This document shows, piece after piece, positions 1 through 8,067 of a DNA stretch of 64,000 nucleotides (its first letter is position 1; each line of letters starts with the position of its first letter). The notes under the pieces are model-generated. The model was not told the DNA's origin. It did not search any database and saw only the letters and a program-made list of their open reading frames with translations. Source of the DNA: CAYJFG01 sp051881695 (GTDB lineage Bacteria; Bacillota; Clostridia; Oscillospirales; Acutalibacteraceae); assembly GCA_051881695.1 (NCBI GenBank), contig JBJEQJ010000020.1:1-64000 (forward strand). Direction: 5' to 3'. Made by a program: the position numbers and the translations under genes.

Positions 1-2
1 TT

Positions 3-32
3 GAGGACAAGTACAGCGGAAAAGTTACATAG
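3..32 (+). CDS. possible 3' end of an upstream gene
   Basis: Frame 3 is open from the window edge to a TAG at 30-32 and would give the last nine residues of a protein. A short inverted repeat (AGCTGT at 31-36, ACAGCT at 46-51) follows directly. The stretch is too short to identify; in this type of element a replication or partition gene would be usual here. This is mainly a note that the operon probably continues to the left. Confidence 0.25.
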   Translation, partial: EDKYSGKVT

Positions 33-79
33 CTGTTTTTGCAGGACAGCTATTAAAACATTTGAAAGGAGGAAAACGA

Positions 80-904
80 ATGCCAAACTGCAAAACTATT
101 GCTATCTGCAATCAGAAAGGCGGTGTAGGTAAAACGACTACCACAATGAACTTGGGCATTGGATTGGCTATGCAGGGCAAAAAGGTACTACTTGTTGACT
201 GCGATCCGCAGGGAGATTTGACAACCTGTTTAGGATGGCAGAGAGTTGACGAGATACCTGTTACACTTGCCACGAAAATGCACGATGTAATCCGTGACGA
301 CAGCACAAATGCTTCAAGCGGAATACTTCACCATAACGAAGGTGTTGACCTGATACCTTCCAATACAGACCTGGAAGCATTGGAAATGTACCTCGTTACG
401 GCAATGAGCCGTGAGAATATTTTGAAAAGCTATCTGAGTAAGGTGAAGTCCGGCTATGACTATGTTCTGATTGATTGCAGACCTTCACTCGGTATGCTGA
501 CGCTAAATGCATTAACGGCGGCTGACAGCGTTGTTATTCCTGTTCAGGCGCAGTATTTGCCAGCAAGAGCAATGACGCAGCTTTTACAGACCGTTACAAA
601 AATAAAGTCGCATACCAATCCTAACTTGGCTGTTGACGGTATTTTGCTGACGCTTGTAGATAACAGGACGAACCTTGCTAAAAGCACGGTGGATGCAATT
701 CGTGACAACTTCGGAAGTGTAATCAGGATATATAAAACGAAAATTCCGATTGCAGTAAAAGCTGCAGAGGTAACTTCCAAGGGCAAAAGCATTTATGCTT
801 ATGAGCCGAACAGCAAGGTGGCTTTGGCATACGCTGAATTTGCAAAGGAGGTGCTTTCGGATGGCAGAAAGAAAGAGCGACTTCGCACTGCCGACACTCG
901 ATGA
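80..904 (+). CDS. parA: ParA-family partition ATPase (Soj/MinD type)
   Basis: A 274-residue ParA/Soj-type P-loop ATPase, expected to work with the ParB protein encoded next to partition or stabilise the excised circular element. The N-terminus carries the deviant Walker A motif KGGVGKTTT (about residues 13-21), followed by the Walker A' DCDPQGD motif near residue 40 and a DYVLIDCRPSLG Walker B region near residue 130. The ATG at 80 is chosen because AAAGGAGG lies 7-14 bases upstream; a TTG at 62 would run through that ribosome binding site. The gene overlaps parB by 44 bases, which suggests translational coupling. ParA/ParB pairs are standard at the left end of Tn1549/CTn-like elements. Family assignment is secure; the role in element maintenance is inferred. 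Confidence 0.95.
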   Translation: MPNCKTIAICNQKGGVGKTTTTMNLGIGLAMQGKKVLLVDCDPQGDLTTCLGWQRVDEIPVTLATKMHDVIRDDSTNASSGILHHNEGVDLIPSNTDLEALEMYLVTAMSRENILKSYLSKVKSGYDYVLIDCRPSLGMLTLNALTAADSVVIPVQAQYLPARAMTQLLQTVTKIKSHTNPNLAVDGILLTLVDNRTNLAKSTVDAIRDNFGSVIRIYKTKIPIAVKAAEVTSKGKSIYAYEPNSKVALAYAEFAKEVLSDGRKKERLRTADTR

Positions 905-1808
905 CCTTTTCTCTACACAGCAGGAGCGAGAGGATGCAAAGCTTGAAAAGATAAGGAATATTCCGCTTGACATGATAGACGATTTTCCCGACCACCCGTT
1001 TCACGTCAGAGATGACGAGGATATGGTACAACTTGTGGAGAGCATTAAGTCAAACGGAGTATTAACGCCTGCTGTTCTACGTCAAAAAGAGGACGGAAGA
1101 TATGAGCTTGTCAGCGGACACAGGCGAAAACGAGCTTGTGAGCTTGCAGGACTGACTACACTAAGAAGTGAGATAAAGGACTTAACCCGTGACGAAGCTA
1201 TTGTGTATATGGTTGAAAGTAATTTTCAGCGTACAACAATACTTCCAAGCGAGAAAGCCTTTGCTTATAAAATGAGGTTGGAGGCTATGAAAAGGCAAGC
1301 AGGCAGACCAAGTAAAGAAAATGCGTCGCCAGTGGCGACTAATTATTCAAAAGGTCGATCCGATGTAGAACTCAGCGAACAGGTTGGAGAAAGTAAAGAC
1401 CAAATCAGGCGATATATCCGCTTGACTAATCTTGTTCCCGAACTCTTACAGCTTGTCGATGAGGGCAGAATCAAAATGCGACCTGCTGTTGAGCTTTCGT
1501 ACCTTGACGAAGATAGTCAGCGTGATGTCGCCCTACAGATTGACATTAACGACTGTACACCGTCGCACGACCAGACAATCCGAATGAGGAAAATGTTTGA
1601 AAGCGGTAAGCTGACGACGGAAGCTGTTGAAGCGATTATATCGGAAGAAAAACCGAATCAGCGTGAGCGTATTGTACTGCACGGTGACAGAGTGCGAAGC
1701 CTTATTCCCAAAAGCGTAAAGCTAAAGGACACGGAGGACTATGTTTGCAAGGCTTTGGAACACTACCGCAGATACCTGCGAAGCCGAGCAGAGCGTGACG
1801 GCAGGTAG
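861..1808 (+). CDS. parB: ParB-family partition protein
   Basis: A 315-residue ParB/Spo0J-like protein, the DNA-binding partner of the upstream ParA. The ParB/sulfiredoxin-like N-domain is recognisable from LVSGHRRKRACELAG (about residues 92-106), the box with ESNFQR, and the proline-serine turn before a helical DNA-binding region containing LSEQVGESKDQIRRYI (a helix-turn-helix). The ATG at 861 has AAAGGAGGTG immediately upstream and lies inside the parA 3' end; longer readings from 795 start without a ribosome binding site. No parS-like palindrome was identified. The two genes probably share a transcript starting left of the window. Family assignment is secure. Confidence 0.94.
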   Translation: MAERKSDFALPTLDDLFSTQQEREDAKLEKIRNIPLDMIDDFPDHPFHVRDDEDMVQLVESIKSNGVLTPAVLRQKEDGRYELVSGHRRKRACELAGLTTLRSEIKDLTRDEAIVYMVESNFQRTTILPSEKAFAYKMRLEAMKRQAGRPSKENASPVATNYSKGRSDVELSEQVGESKDQIRRYIRLTNLVPELLQLVDEGRIKMRPAVELSYLDEDSQRDVALQIDINDCTPSHDQTIRMRKMFESGKLTTEAVEAIISEEKPNQRERIVLHGDRVRSLIPKSVKLKDTEDYVCKALEHYRRYLRSRAERDGR

Positions 1809-2006
1809 GACAAGTTATTTTTTACTTTTCCCCTTTCTCACACTCTATCCCCTTATACTACCTGAACTACCCGAAAAGAAAGATATATACTATCTCATAA
1901 ATTAACTTTATCTCATAAATATATCTTTCTCTAAAGGCAAACAAACGCATATTTTATTTCAACGGACAGAATTTAACTGTCCAATTTTTATTATGGAGGT
2001 AAACCA
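1809..2006 (+). promoter_or_regulatory. Leader region of the adhesin gene with nested repeats
   Basis: A 198-bp non-coding, AT-rich stretch between parB and the surface adhesin. It contains a perfect 12-bp inverted repeat (1877-1888 with 1919-1930) enclosing two identical 12-bp direct repeats, TATCTCATAAAT, at 1891-1902 and 1909-1920, spaced 18 bp apart. A second short hairpin (GGACAG 1964-1969, CTGTCC 1977-1982) sits before the ribosome binding site GGAGG at 1995-1999. No clear sigma-70 promoter was assigned. The nested layout looks like a regulator binding region or a folded leader for phase- or growth-controlled expression of the adhesin; that role is inference. Confidence 0.5.
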
Positions 2007-5000
2007 ATGACAAAAGTTTTTAGCAAGAGAAACGCAAAGAGAATTACTGCGGTTGCGCTCGCACTTATCTCTATCGTTTCAACAATTTTTATTCTTCCTG
2101 CAAATGCCGCCGCAAAAGAAGTCACGGTCACATTTGACTATGCTTACGACACAGGCGGAAACATCATAAAATTCGTAAAACACACAGAACACGACGGATA
2201 TGTAGTAGGAACAGTCGGAGAAGAATTGTGCAGGATTTATGCAGACGGAAAAGACGCATACTGCATTGAACCCGGTCATTCTCTATTTTCAGGCAATACG
2301 CTGACAACCGATGCTTCGGCGGCTTGGAACGCTCTTTCAAAGGCACAGAAAAAGGCGGTAAATCTTTCACTTCTTTTCGGAAAGTCAGGAAGTGCATCAA
2401 GCCTTGTCGGTACAGACGGTCAGAAGTGGATTGCTACACAGCTTGTTGTGTGGGAGTTCTGCACAGGTTGTCGTGACGCATCAACATTTAAACTGAAAAA
2501 TTCAAAGTTTATTGACGGCATCACATCGGGTGGTGCAAATCCGAATGTAAAGACGAACTACAATAAAATCATCACTAAACTTGAAGATTATAACACTATT
2601 CCGAGCTTTGCTTATGAAACTTCTGCAAAGGCAAAGAGCAATGTCAATGAGTTAAAGTACAGTAACGGTAAGTATTCGCTTACACTTACGGACAGCAACA
2701 ATATTTTGTCAGACTATGTTTTCAAAACGACTGACGGCGTTTCCGTTTCTGTTTCGGGGAAAAAGATTACGCTGACTTCAACAAAGGTTATTCCCAACGC
2801 TGTTGTGTTCAGCGCAACGAAGAAAATGCCGAAGGTTACGACAACGCTAATTGCCTGCGGCAGCTCATCAAAGCAGGATGTTGTAACAGGTGTTCAGTCC
2901 GATACCGAAACCAAGACGGCGTATTTTGCTGTAAAGACCTCAGCTGGAAGTCTGAAAATCGTTAAGACCTCGGACGACGGAAAGATCGAAGGAGTGAAAT
3001 TCAAGATTGCGGGTGCTGATAATTACAGCAAGACGGTTACTACGAACTCAAAGGGTGAATTTCAGCTTGATGACCTCAAGGTCGGCACATATACCGTAAC
3101 CGAGGTAACTGAGGATAAGTACGAAACACAAAAGACACAGCAGGTTAAGGTTGAAAGCGGAAAAACTGCAACCGTAAAATTCAGCAATGTTCTAAAGCGT
3201 GGTGAGCTTCAGGTTGTAAAGTCCTCTGAGGATAATTTCAATGCAGGCGTGAAATTCCACCTATACGGAACATCTTTATCCGGGGCAAAGGTAGATGAAT
3301 ATGCTGTTACCGATAATTCCGGCGTTGCTGTTTTCAAGAATATCCTGGTAAGCGGTGACAAGCCATATATCCTTGAAGAAGTGGATACAGCTATTCGCTA
3401 TGTTGTACCGAAATCACAGACCGTTTCCGTAACCTGGGATAAGGTGGCAAAGAGAGAATTTACTAATACACTCAAAAAATTTACCGTTACAGTTGAAAAG
3501 ACCGATGCTGAAAAGAAGAAAGCGCAGGGCGACGCTACACTTGCTGGAGCAAAGTACGGTATCTATGACGGCGAAAAGTTAATTGATACCTACACAACCG
3601 ATGAGAACGGCAAATTCACGACAAAGGAATATGTTTGCGGTGACAACTGGACAATCAGAGAAATTGAACCGAGCGAGGGCTATCTGCTTGATGAAACTGT
3701 CTATACAGTTGGTGCAAAAGCAAAAAATTACACGGTTGAACATAACGCTGTTTCGGTCGGTGTTACAGAGCAGGTAATCAAGGGTGATGTGGAAATCGTC
3801 AAACATTGCGATGACGGACAGACCAAAATCGAAACTCCGGAAGAAGGTGCCGAATTTCAGCTTTTTCTCAAAAGCGCAGGAAGCTATGAAAATGCCGACC
3901 CGGATGAGCGTGATACCCTTGTGTGTGATGAAAAGGGATACGCAAAGTCTAAAAAACTCCCCTACGGCACATACACAGTCCATCAGACCAAAGGCTGGGA
4001 GGGCAGAGATAAAATGGCCGACTTTGATGTATTTATCTGCGACAACTCAAAGCCGTACAGCTATATCATCAATGATAAGATTTTTGAATCCTATATTAAG
4101 GTGGTTAAGGTGGATGCAGAATCAGGAAAAACAATTCCCTACGCAGGGGCAGGATTTCAGATTTATGACTCCGATAATACTTTAATTACAATGTCGGTAA
4201 AATATCCTTCGAATATGACGATTGATACTTTCTATACTGACAGCAACGGAAGTCTTATCACTCCTGAAACCCTTGTTTACGGCAAGGGATACAAGCTTGT
4301 TGAGGTTCAGGCTCCCTACGGTTATGTGCTTGATAAAACACCTGTTTATTTTGATGTAACAAAGGAAAATTCTACAAACGAAGGCGGTGTTACTTTGATT
4401 AAGGTGAACAAAGCTAATGTCGCACAGAAGGGCAAAATCTCAATTTCAAAGGAAGGCGAGCTTTTCTACGGTGTAAATGTCAGCGGCGGCATTGATGAGA
4501 ACGGTAACGAAATCCAGACCATCTATCAGCCTGTTTATGAAACGGCAGGACTTGAGGGTGCAACATACGAAATCCGTGCGGCAGAGGATATTATTACTCC
4601 TGACGGCACAATACACAATAAAAAGGGCGACCTCGTTGATACAGTTACCACAGGCAAGGATGGAATTGCTGTAAGTAAAACTCTTTACCTCGGTAAGTAC
4701 AGCATTAAGGAAACTCACGCTCCATACGGTATGGTACTCAATGACGAAGTGCATATTGTAGAGCTTACCTATGCAGATCAGACCGTAAAGCTTACTGAAA
4801 CAGCAACTTCATTTTTCAATGACAGACAGAAAGTTAAGGTGGATCTTGGAAAGTGGTTGGAAACCAATGAAGAGTTTGATATTGGCACAAACGGGGAAAT
4901 AAAGAACATATCCTTTGGTTTGTTTGCAGAAAAAGAAATTGTTTCTGCAAGCGGAACTTCTATTCCTGCTGACGGACTTATAGAAATTATCACTCTTGAT

Positions 5001-6200
5001 GAAAAGGGCAACGGTTATGTGAATACAGACCTTCCGTTCGGCAGTTACTATGTTAAAGAACTTTCAACGGATGAGCATTATATTCTCAGCGATAAAAAAT
5101 ATCCGGTTGTATTTGAATACGAGGGTGAAAAGACGAGTACGGTTGAGCTGACTGTAAATAACAGTGAGCCGATTATGAATGAGCTTATCTACGGTTCGGT
5201 ATCGGGCAGGAAAGTTGATGAAAACGGAGAACATCTCGGTGGAGCTGTTATCGGACTGTTCAAATCCACAGATGTTGAGTTTACAGAGGAAAACGCAGCC
5301 TTAACAACTGTTTCTGCGGAGGACGGAAGTTTCAGTTTTAGCGATATTCCTTACGGCACCTGGTATATCCGTGAAATCGAACAGCCGACAGGCTTCGTCC
5401 TCAATGACACGGTATATCCGGTTACCGTTAACGCTGACGGCGATGTTGTGGAAATTGAGATTGTCAATGAATTTATCCGTGGCAATATCAAGACCACAAA
5501 GGTTGACGCTGACTATCCCGACAATAAGCTGACAGGCGCAGTATTTGAGCTTTATTCCGACATTAATGCTGACGAAAAGCTTGATAATAATGATGAGCTT
5601 ATCGGTGAAATCAAGGAAACCGACGTAGGTGTTTACGAAATGGACGACCTTGTTTACGGACACTATCTTGTAAGAGAAAAGACCGCCCCTGACGGATTTG
5701 TTCTTGATAAAAACATCTATCCCGTTTTTGTTGAAACGGACGGCAAAACCTACGAGGTGGAAAACGAAGCAGGTAAGGGATTTTTGAATGAAGCAATGAA
5801 AGGCTCACTCAGAATCGTAAAGACCTCATCAGACAAAAAGGTTGAAGGCTTTTCTTTCCGTGTAACAGGTGAGAACGGATATGATGAAATCTTTAAGACC
5901 GATAAAAACGGAGAAATTCTTATTGAAGGATTACGAATCGGCAAATATATAATTTCCGAAGTAAACAACGATGCATCAGCCGGATATATGCTTCCTGATG
6001 ATAAGGTTGTGGAGATTGAATACGGCAAGACCGCAAATATTGAAATGCATAACGAGAAAATCCACACTCCAAAAACAGGTGACGAGAGCAATCCAAACCT
6101 CTGGCTTATTCTCGGAGGTGCATCGGCAGTTGGAATTGCGGCTTGTGCGACAGCTCTTATAAGAAAGAGAAAGAAAAACATCAAGGAGGTAGAAGAATGA
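2007..6200 (+). CDS. Thioester-domain, Cna-B repeat cell-wall adhesin (sortase substrate)
   Basis: A 1,397-residue secreted, wall-anchored surface protein. A signal peptide ends near residue 36 (ANAAAKE). An N-terminal thioester domain follows: DAYCIEPG puts Cys86 and WIATQLVVWEF puts Gln145 in the pattern of TQXA domains, which form an internal Cys-Gln thioester able to bind host targets covalently. From about residue 310 onward there are roughly ten tandem SpaA/Cna-B-type beta-sandwich modules, recognisable by repeated YGTY/REI..P.G(F/Y)(V/L)L(N/D) segments. The C-terminus has HTPKTGD, a hydrophobic helix and a basic tail (RKRKK), a non-canonical LPXTG-like sorting signal. The class B sortase encoded in the same element at 28054 is the likely enzyme. 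Start: ATG with GGAGG six to ten bases upstream. Attachment during mating or to host tissue is the inferred role. Confidence 0.93.
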   Translation: MTKVFSKRNAKRITAVALALISIVSTIFILPANAAAKEVTVTFDYAYDTGGNIIKFVKHTEHDGYVVGTVGEELCRIYADGKDAYCIEPGHSLFSGNTLTTDASAAWNALSKAQKKAVNLSLLFGKSGSASSLVGTDGQKWIATQLVVWEFCTGCRDASTFKLKNSKFIDGITSGGANPNVKTNYNKIITKLEDYNTIPSFAYETSAKAKSNVNELKYSNGKYSLTLTDSNNILSDYVFKTTDGVSVSVSGKKITLTSTKVIPNAVVFSATKKMPKVTTTLIACGSSSKQDVVTGVQSDTETKTAYFAVKTSAGSLKIVKTSDDGKIEGVKFKIAGADNYSKTVTTNSKGEFQLDDLKVGTYTVTEVTEDKYETQKTQQVKVESGKTATVKFSNVLKRGELQVVKSSEDNFNAGVKFHLYGTSLSGAKVDEYAVTDNSGVAVFKNILVSGDKPYILEEVDTAIRYVVPKSQTVSVTWDKVAKREFTNTLKKFTVTVEKTDAEKKKAQGDATLAGAKYGIYDGEKLIDTYTTDENGKFTTKEYVCGDNWTIREIEPSEGYLLDETVYTVGAKAKNYTVEHNAVSVGVTEQVIKGDVEIVKHCDDGQTKIETPEEGAEFQLFLKSAGSYENADPDERDTLVCDEKGYAKSKKLPYGTYTVHQTKGWEGRDKMADFDVFICDNSKPYSYIINDKIFESYIKVVKVDAESGKTIPYAGAGFQIYDSDNTLITMSVKYPSNMTIDTFYTDSNGSLITPETLVYGKGYKLVEVQAPYGYVLDKTPVYFDVTKENSTNEGGVTLIKVNKANVAQKGKISISKEGELFYGVNVSGGIDENGNEIQTIYQPVYETAGLEGATYEIRAAEDIITPDGTIHNKKGDLVDTVTTGKDGIAVSKTLYLGKYSIKETHAPYGMVLNDEVHIVELTYADQTVKLTETATSFFNDRQKVKVDLGKWLETNEEFDIGTNGEIKNISFGLFAEKEIVSASGTSIPADGLIEIITLDEKGNGYVNTDLPFGSYYVKELSTDEHYILSDKKYPVVFEYEGEKTSTVELTVNNSEPIMNELIYGSVSGRKVDENGEHLGGAVIGLFKSTDVEFTEENAALTTVSAEDGSFSFSDIPYGTWYIREIEQPTGFVLNDTVYPVTVNADGDVVEIEIVNEFIRGNIKTTKVDADYPDNKLTGAVFELYSDINADEKLDNNDELIGEIKETDVGVYEMDDLVYGHYLVREKTAPDGFVLDKNIYPVFVETDGKTYEVENEAGKGFLNEAMKGSLRIVKTSSDKKVEGFSFRVTGENGYDEIFKTDKNGEILIEGLRIGKYIISEVNNDASAGYMLPDDKVVEIEYGKTANIEMHNEKIHTPKTGDESNPNLWLILGGASAVGIAACATALIRKRKKNIKEVEE

Positions 6201-6286
6201 AAGTGATAATTGCCGTAGCACTTCTTGTGTTTATCATCGGCGGCTTTATCTTTTTACAGATTAAAAACCACAACAAAAAGAAGTGA
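6197..6286 (+). CDS. 29-residue single-span membrane microprotein
   Basis: A tiny gene whose ATG overlaps the adhesin stop codon (ATGA at 6197-6200) and has AAGGAGG seven to thirteen bases upstream. It encodes 29 residues: a Met-Lys start, about 18 hydrophobic residues (VIIAVALLVFIIGGFIFL) and a basic tail ending KNHNKKK. It has one predicted membrane span with a positive-inside C-terminus. Perfect coupling to the adhesin suggests a helper in its export or anchoring, but no family is recognised and function is unknown. Confidence 0.6.
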   Translation: MKVIIAVALLVFIIGGFIFLQIKNHNKKK

Positions 6287-6347
6287 GATACTATACGACG
6301 GGCGGTTTTAGCAGACTGCCCGTCAGACTTTGAAGGGAATATATGAA

Positions 6348-6587
6348 ATGGCAGATAAAACTGTAATTACAACACAACAGAAATTCAAGGTGCTGAATAA
6401 GCTTTTTGACGCAGGCTTCAAAACCGAAAAGGATTTGCAAAGCATAAACTTTCAAAATGTTTTCAGCATACCCAATCTGACAGTTCAGGAAATGAGTATA
6501 ATTTCCGAATTGCAGACTAACACAAAGGGCAACAAGCTCTATTCTTATCTTGGAGGTAACAATGATGAACAAAACAACGAATGCTAA
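6348..6587 (+). CDS. Small conserved-type element protein, function unknown
   Basis: Encodes 79 residues beginning MADKTVITTQQK. The ATG at 6348 is chosen because GAAGGGA lies ten or so bases upstream; a TTG at 6330 would be an alternative. The sequence is helical and soluble-looking, without cysteines in motifs or membrane spans, ending in an acidic/asparagine-rich tail. Its end overlaps the next gene start by 26 bases. I do not recognise a domain. Position between the adhesin and the accessory genes suggests an element accessory or regulatory role only. Confidence 0.6.
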   Translation: MADKTVITTQQKFKVLNKLFDAGFKTEKDLQSINFQNVFSIPNLTVQEMSIISELQTNTKGNKLYSYLGGNNDEQNNEC

Positions 6588-7131
6588 TCGAATCACTCTA
6601 TGGACGAGTATTGACCTTATGCTTCCTTGTATTAAAGCAAAAATCAGGAGTGAGCTTTCGTCATTTACGGAAAATAAAGTGACTGCACTTATGTACGCAG
6701 CTAACTTCAAGCATTTTGAAGAAATAACATATAAGCTCGGCAAGGTATCTGTCGGACAGCCGATTATTGCGGTTGCTTCGTTTACCGACACTTTTAACGA
6801 AGAAAACAATTCGACCGCTGTAAAGGTTATTGATTCGGGCAATCTCGGAGAATGCTTTGATATGGATTTTGACCTTGCGGAGTGGTATATCGACGAGAAC
6901 GGCGACCTTTGCTCATACAATATTGACCGTGAGGGCGCAGGTTTTTATATCTTCTTTACGCTCAAAAAGGATGCTCCTCTAAGTCTGGTGCAGAGATTTT
7001 TCGAGGAAGCCGAAAGCGGCGACTGCGAGCTTGACTATATCAACGAAATTGCCGAGAGTATCGGTGACAAGGTGCTTGACGCTCTTGGTATGAAATTCAG
7101 CTGTTCGGACGGTGAATGTAATGGAAAGTAG
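6562..7131 (+). CDS. Accessory protein of the conjugative element, function unknown
   Basis: A 189-190 residue soluble, acidic protein. The ATG pair at 6562/6565 follows TGGAGGTAAC, giving a clear ribosome binding site. It contains an alpha/beta-looking core (YAANFKHFEEITYKLGK, then FYIFFTLKKDAP) and a C-terminal CSDGEC pair of cysteines. No catalytic motif is evident and I cannot name the family. It overlaps the 5' end of the next gene by 11 bases, so the three accessory genes 6348-8053 are translationally coupled. Such proteins are common in the accessory block of Tn1549-like elements. Confidence 0.62.
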   Translation: MMNKTTNANRITLWTSIDLMLPCIKAKIRSELSSFTENKVTALMYAANFKHFEEITYKLGKVSVGQPIIAVASFTDTFNEENNSTAVKVIDSGNLGECFDMDFDLAEWYIDENGDLCSYNIDREGAGFYIFFTLKKDAPLSLVQRFFEEAESGDCELDYINEIAESIGDKVLDALGMKFSCSDGECNGK

Positions 7132-8053
7132 TCTTTCTCCGCTAAAGGGTAAGGAATGGCTTTACACCTACCGTAACAGTCAGCAGATTTCAATGCAGAC
7201 AGGCTTAATCGGCTATATCCGTGCGGATATGGGAACAAACGGAAATGAGTTCTGGTCAAGTTGGAACAGCTTTCGTGATGATTTGAATACACCCGAATTT
7301 AGCTCTGAAAAGGTTGAAATTATGAATTCTTTTTTAGGTGACGGCGGATTTCTATCGAGCAGAAACGAGCTTGTTAAGTTCTGCCGCAGTGATAGGGTAT
7401 TTGCTTATGAAACAGGCAGAGATTACGGAGTGAGAGTGAACACGCAGGATTACGCATATCTTATGCGCCTTAACCCTTACAAGGGCGAATATAACCTTTA
7501 CTGCTATTGCTACAAAAAGGATTGGTTAGACAGTCATCTTGAAAAAGCTGAACGAGGTATTCGTTTTATCAATCCTGACTACAAGAAAATATTCCGAATT
7601 GATGACGGCGATAAAATCAGAATAACTTATTCTGACGGTGAAAAGGCTGACAAGATATGCAGATATGTTGACGACTATCACTTTGAAGCAAACAGCGACA
7701 TTTTTCACATATGTGAATTTGCAGAAAGGCTTGAAAAAGCGGGAGCCGATGTTATCCCTCTCCGTTCCTCTTTGCCTGACCAATGCTATGTTTTCGTACA
7801 GTCCGAAAATAAAATCGGTATTGTAAATAAAGGCGAAAAAGGATATATCGATTCAAAGTCAGCTAACGGTAAACCGAGTGAAAATCGTGAGCTTGTTGAT
7901 GATTTGAACGGAAAGCTCGGTATTACAAAAGCTCAGGCAGAAGCAATGAAGGCAGGCTCTTTGCTCGGCTGGGCTTGTCTGGCGGCTGATCCGCAAAACT
8001 ATAACGAGAAAGGAATACCTATCAAGCCTAAAAACAGAAACCACGAAAGATAA
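7121..8053 (+). CDS. Accessory protein with a polyvalent-protein-like C-terminus, function unknown
   Basis: About 310 residues from the ATG at 7121, which overlaps the previous stop; a GTG at 7112 is possible. The N-terminal part (KGKEWLYTYRNSQQISMQTGLIGYIRADMG) resembles proteins of mobile elements that sit before the giant helicase. The C-terminal part has LGITKAQAEAMKAGSLLGW, a short module often appended to element-encoded polyvalent proteins of the DUF4316/LPD kind; this comparison is from memory and not a search. No transmembrane segment or catalytic motif is seen. The stop lies 14 bases before the ATG of the giant methylase-helicase, with AAGGAGGTG between, so they form one operon. Confidence 0.6.
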   Translation: MESSLSPLKGKEWLYTYRNSQQISMQTGLIGYIRADMGTNGNEFWSSWNSFRDDLNTPEFSSEKVEIMNSFLGDGGFLSSRNELVKFCRSDRVFAYETGRDYGVRVNTQDYAYLMRLNPYKGEYNLYCYCYKKDWLDSHLEKAERGIRFINPDYKKIFRIDDGDKIRITYSDGEKADKICRYVDDYHFEANSDIFHICEFAERLEKAGADVIPLRSSLPDQCYVFVQSENKIGIVNKGEKGYIDSKSANGKPSENRELVDDLNGKLGITKAQAEAMKAGSLLGWACLAADPQNYNEKGIPIKPKNRNHER

Positions 8054-8067
8054 GGAGGTGCTGAACA

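Noticed and set aside
5750..6184. 144-codon minus-strand frame opposite the end of the adhesin
   Set aside because: It starts in the sorting signal of the adhesin, lacks a ribosome binding site and is explained by the repeats of that gene.
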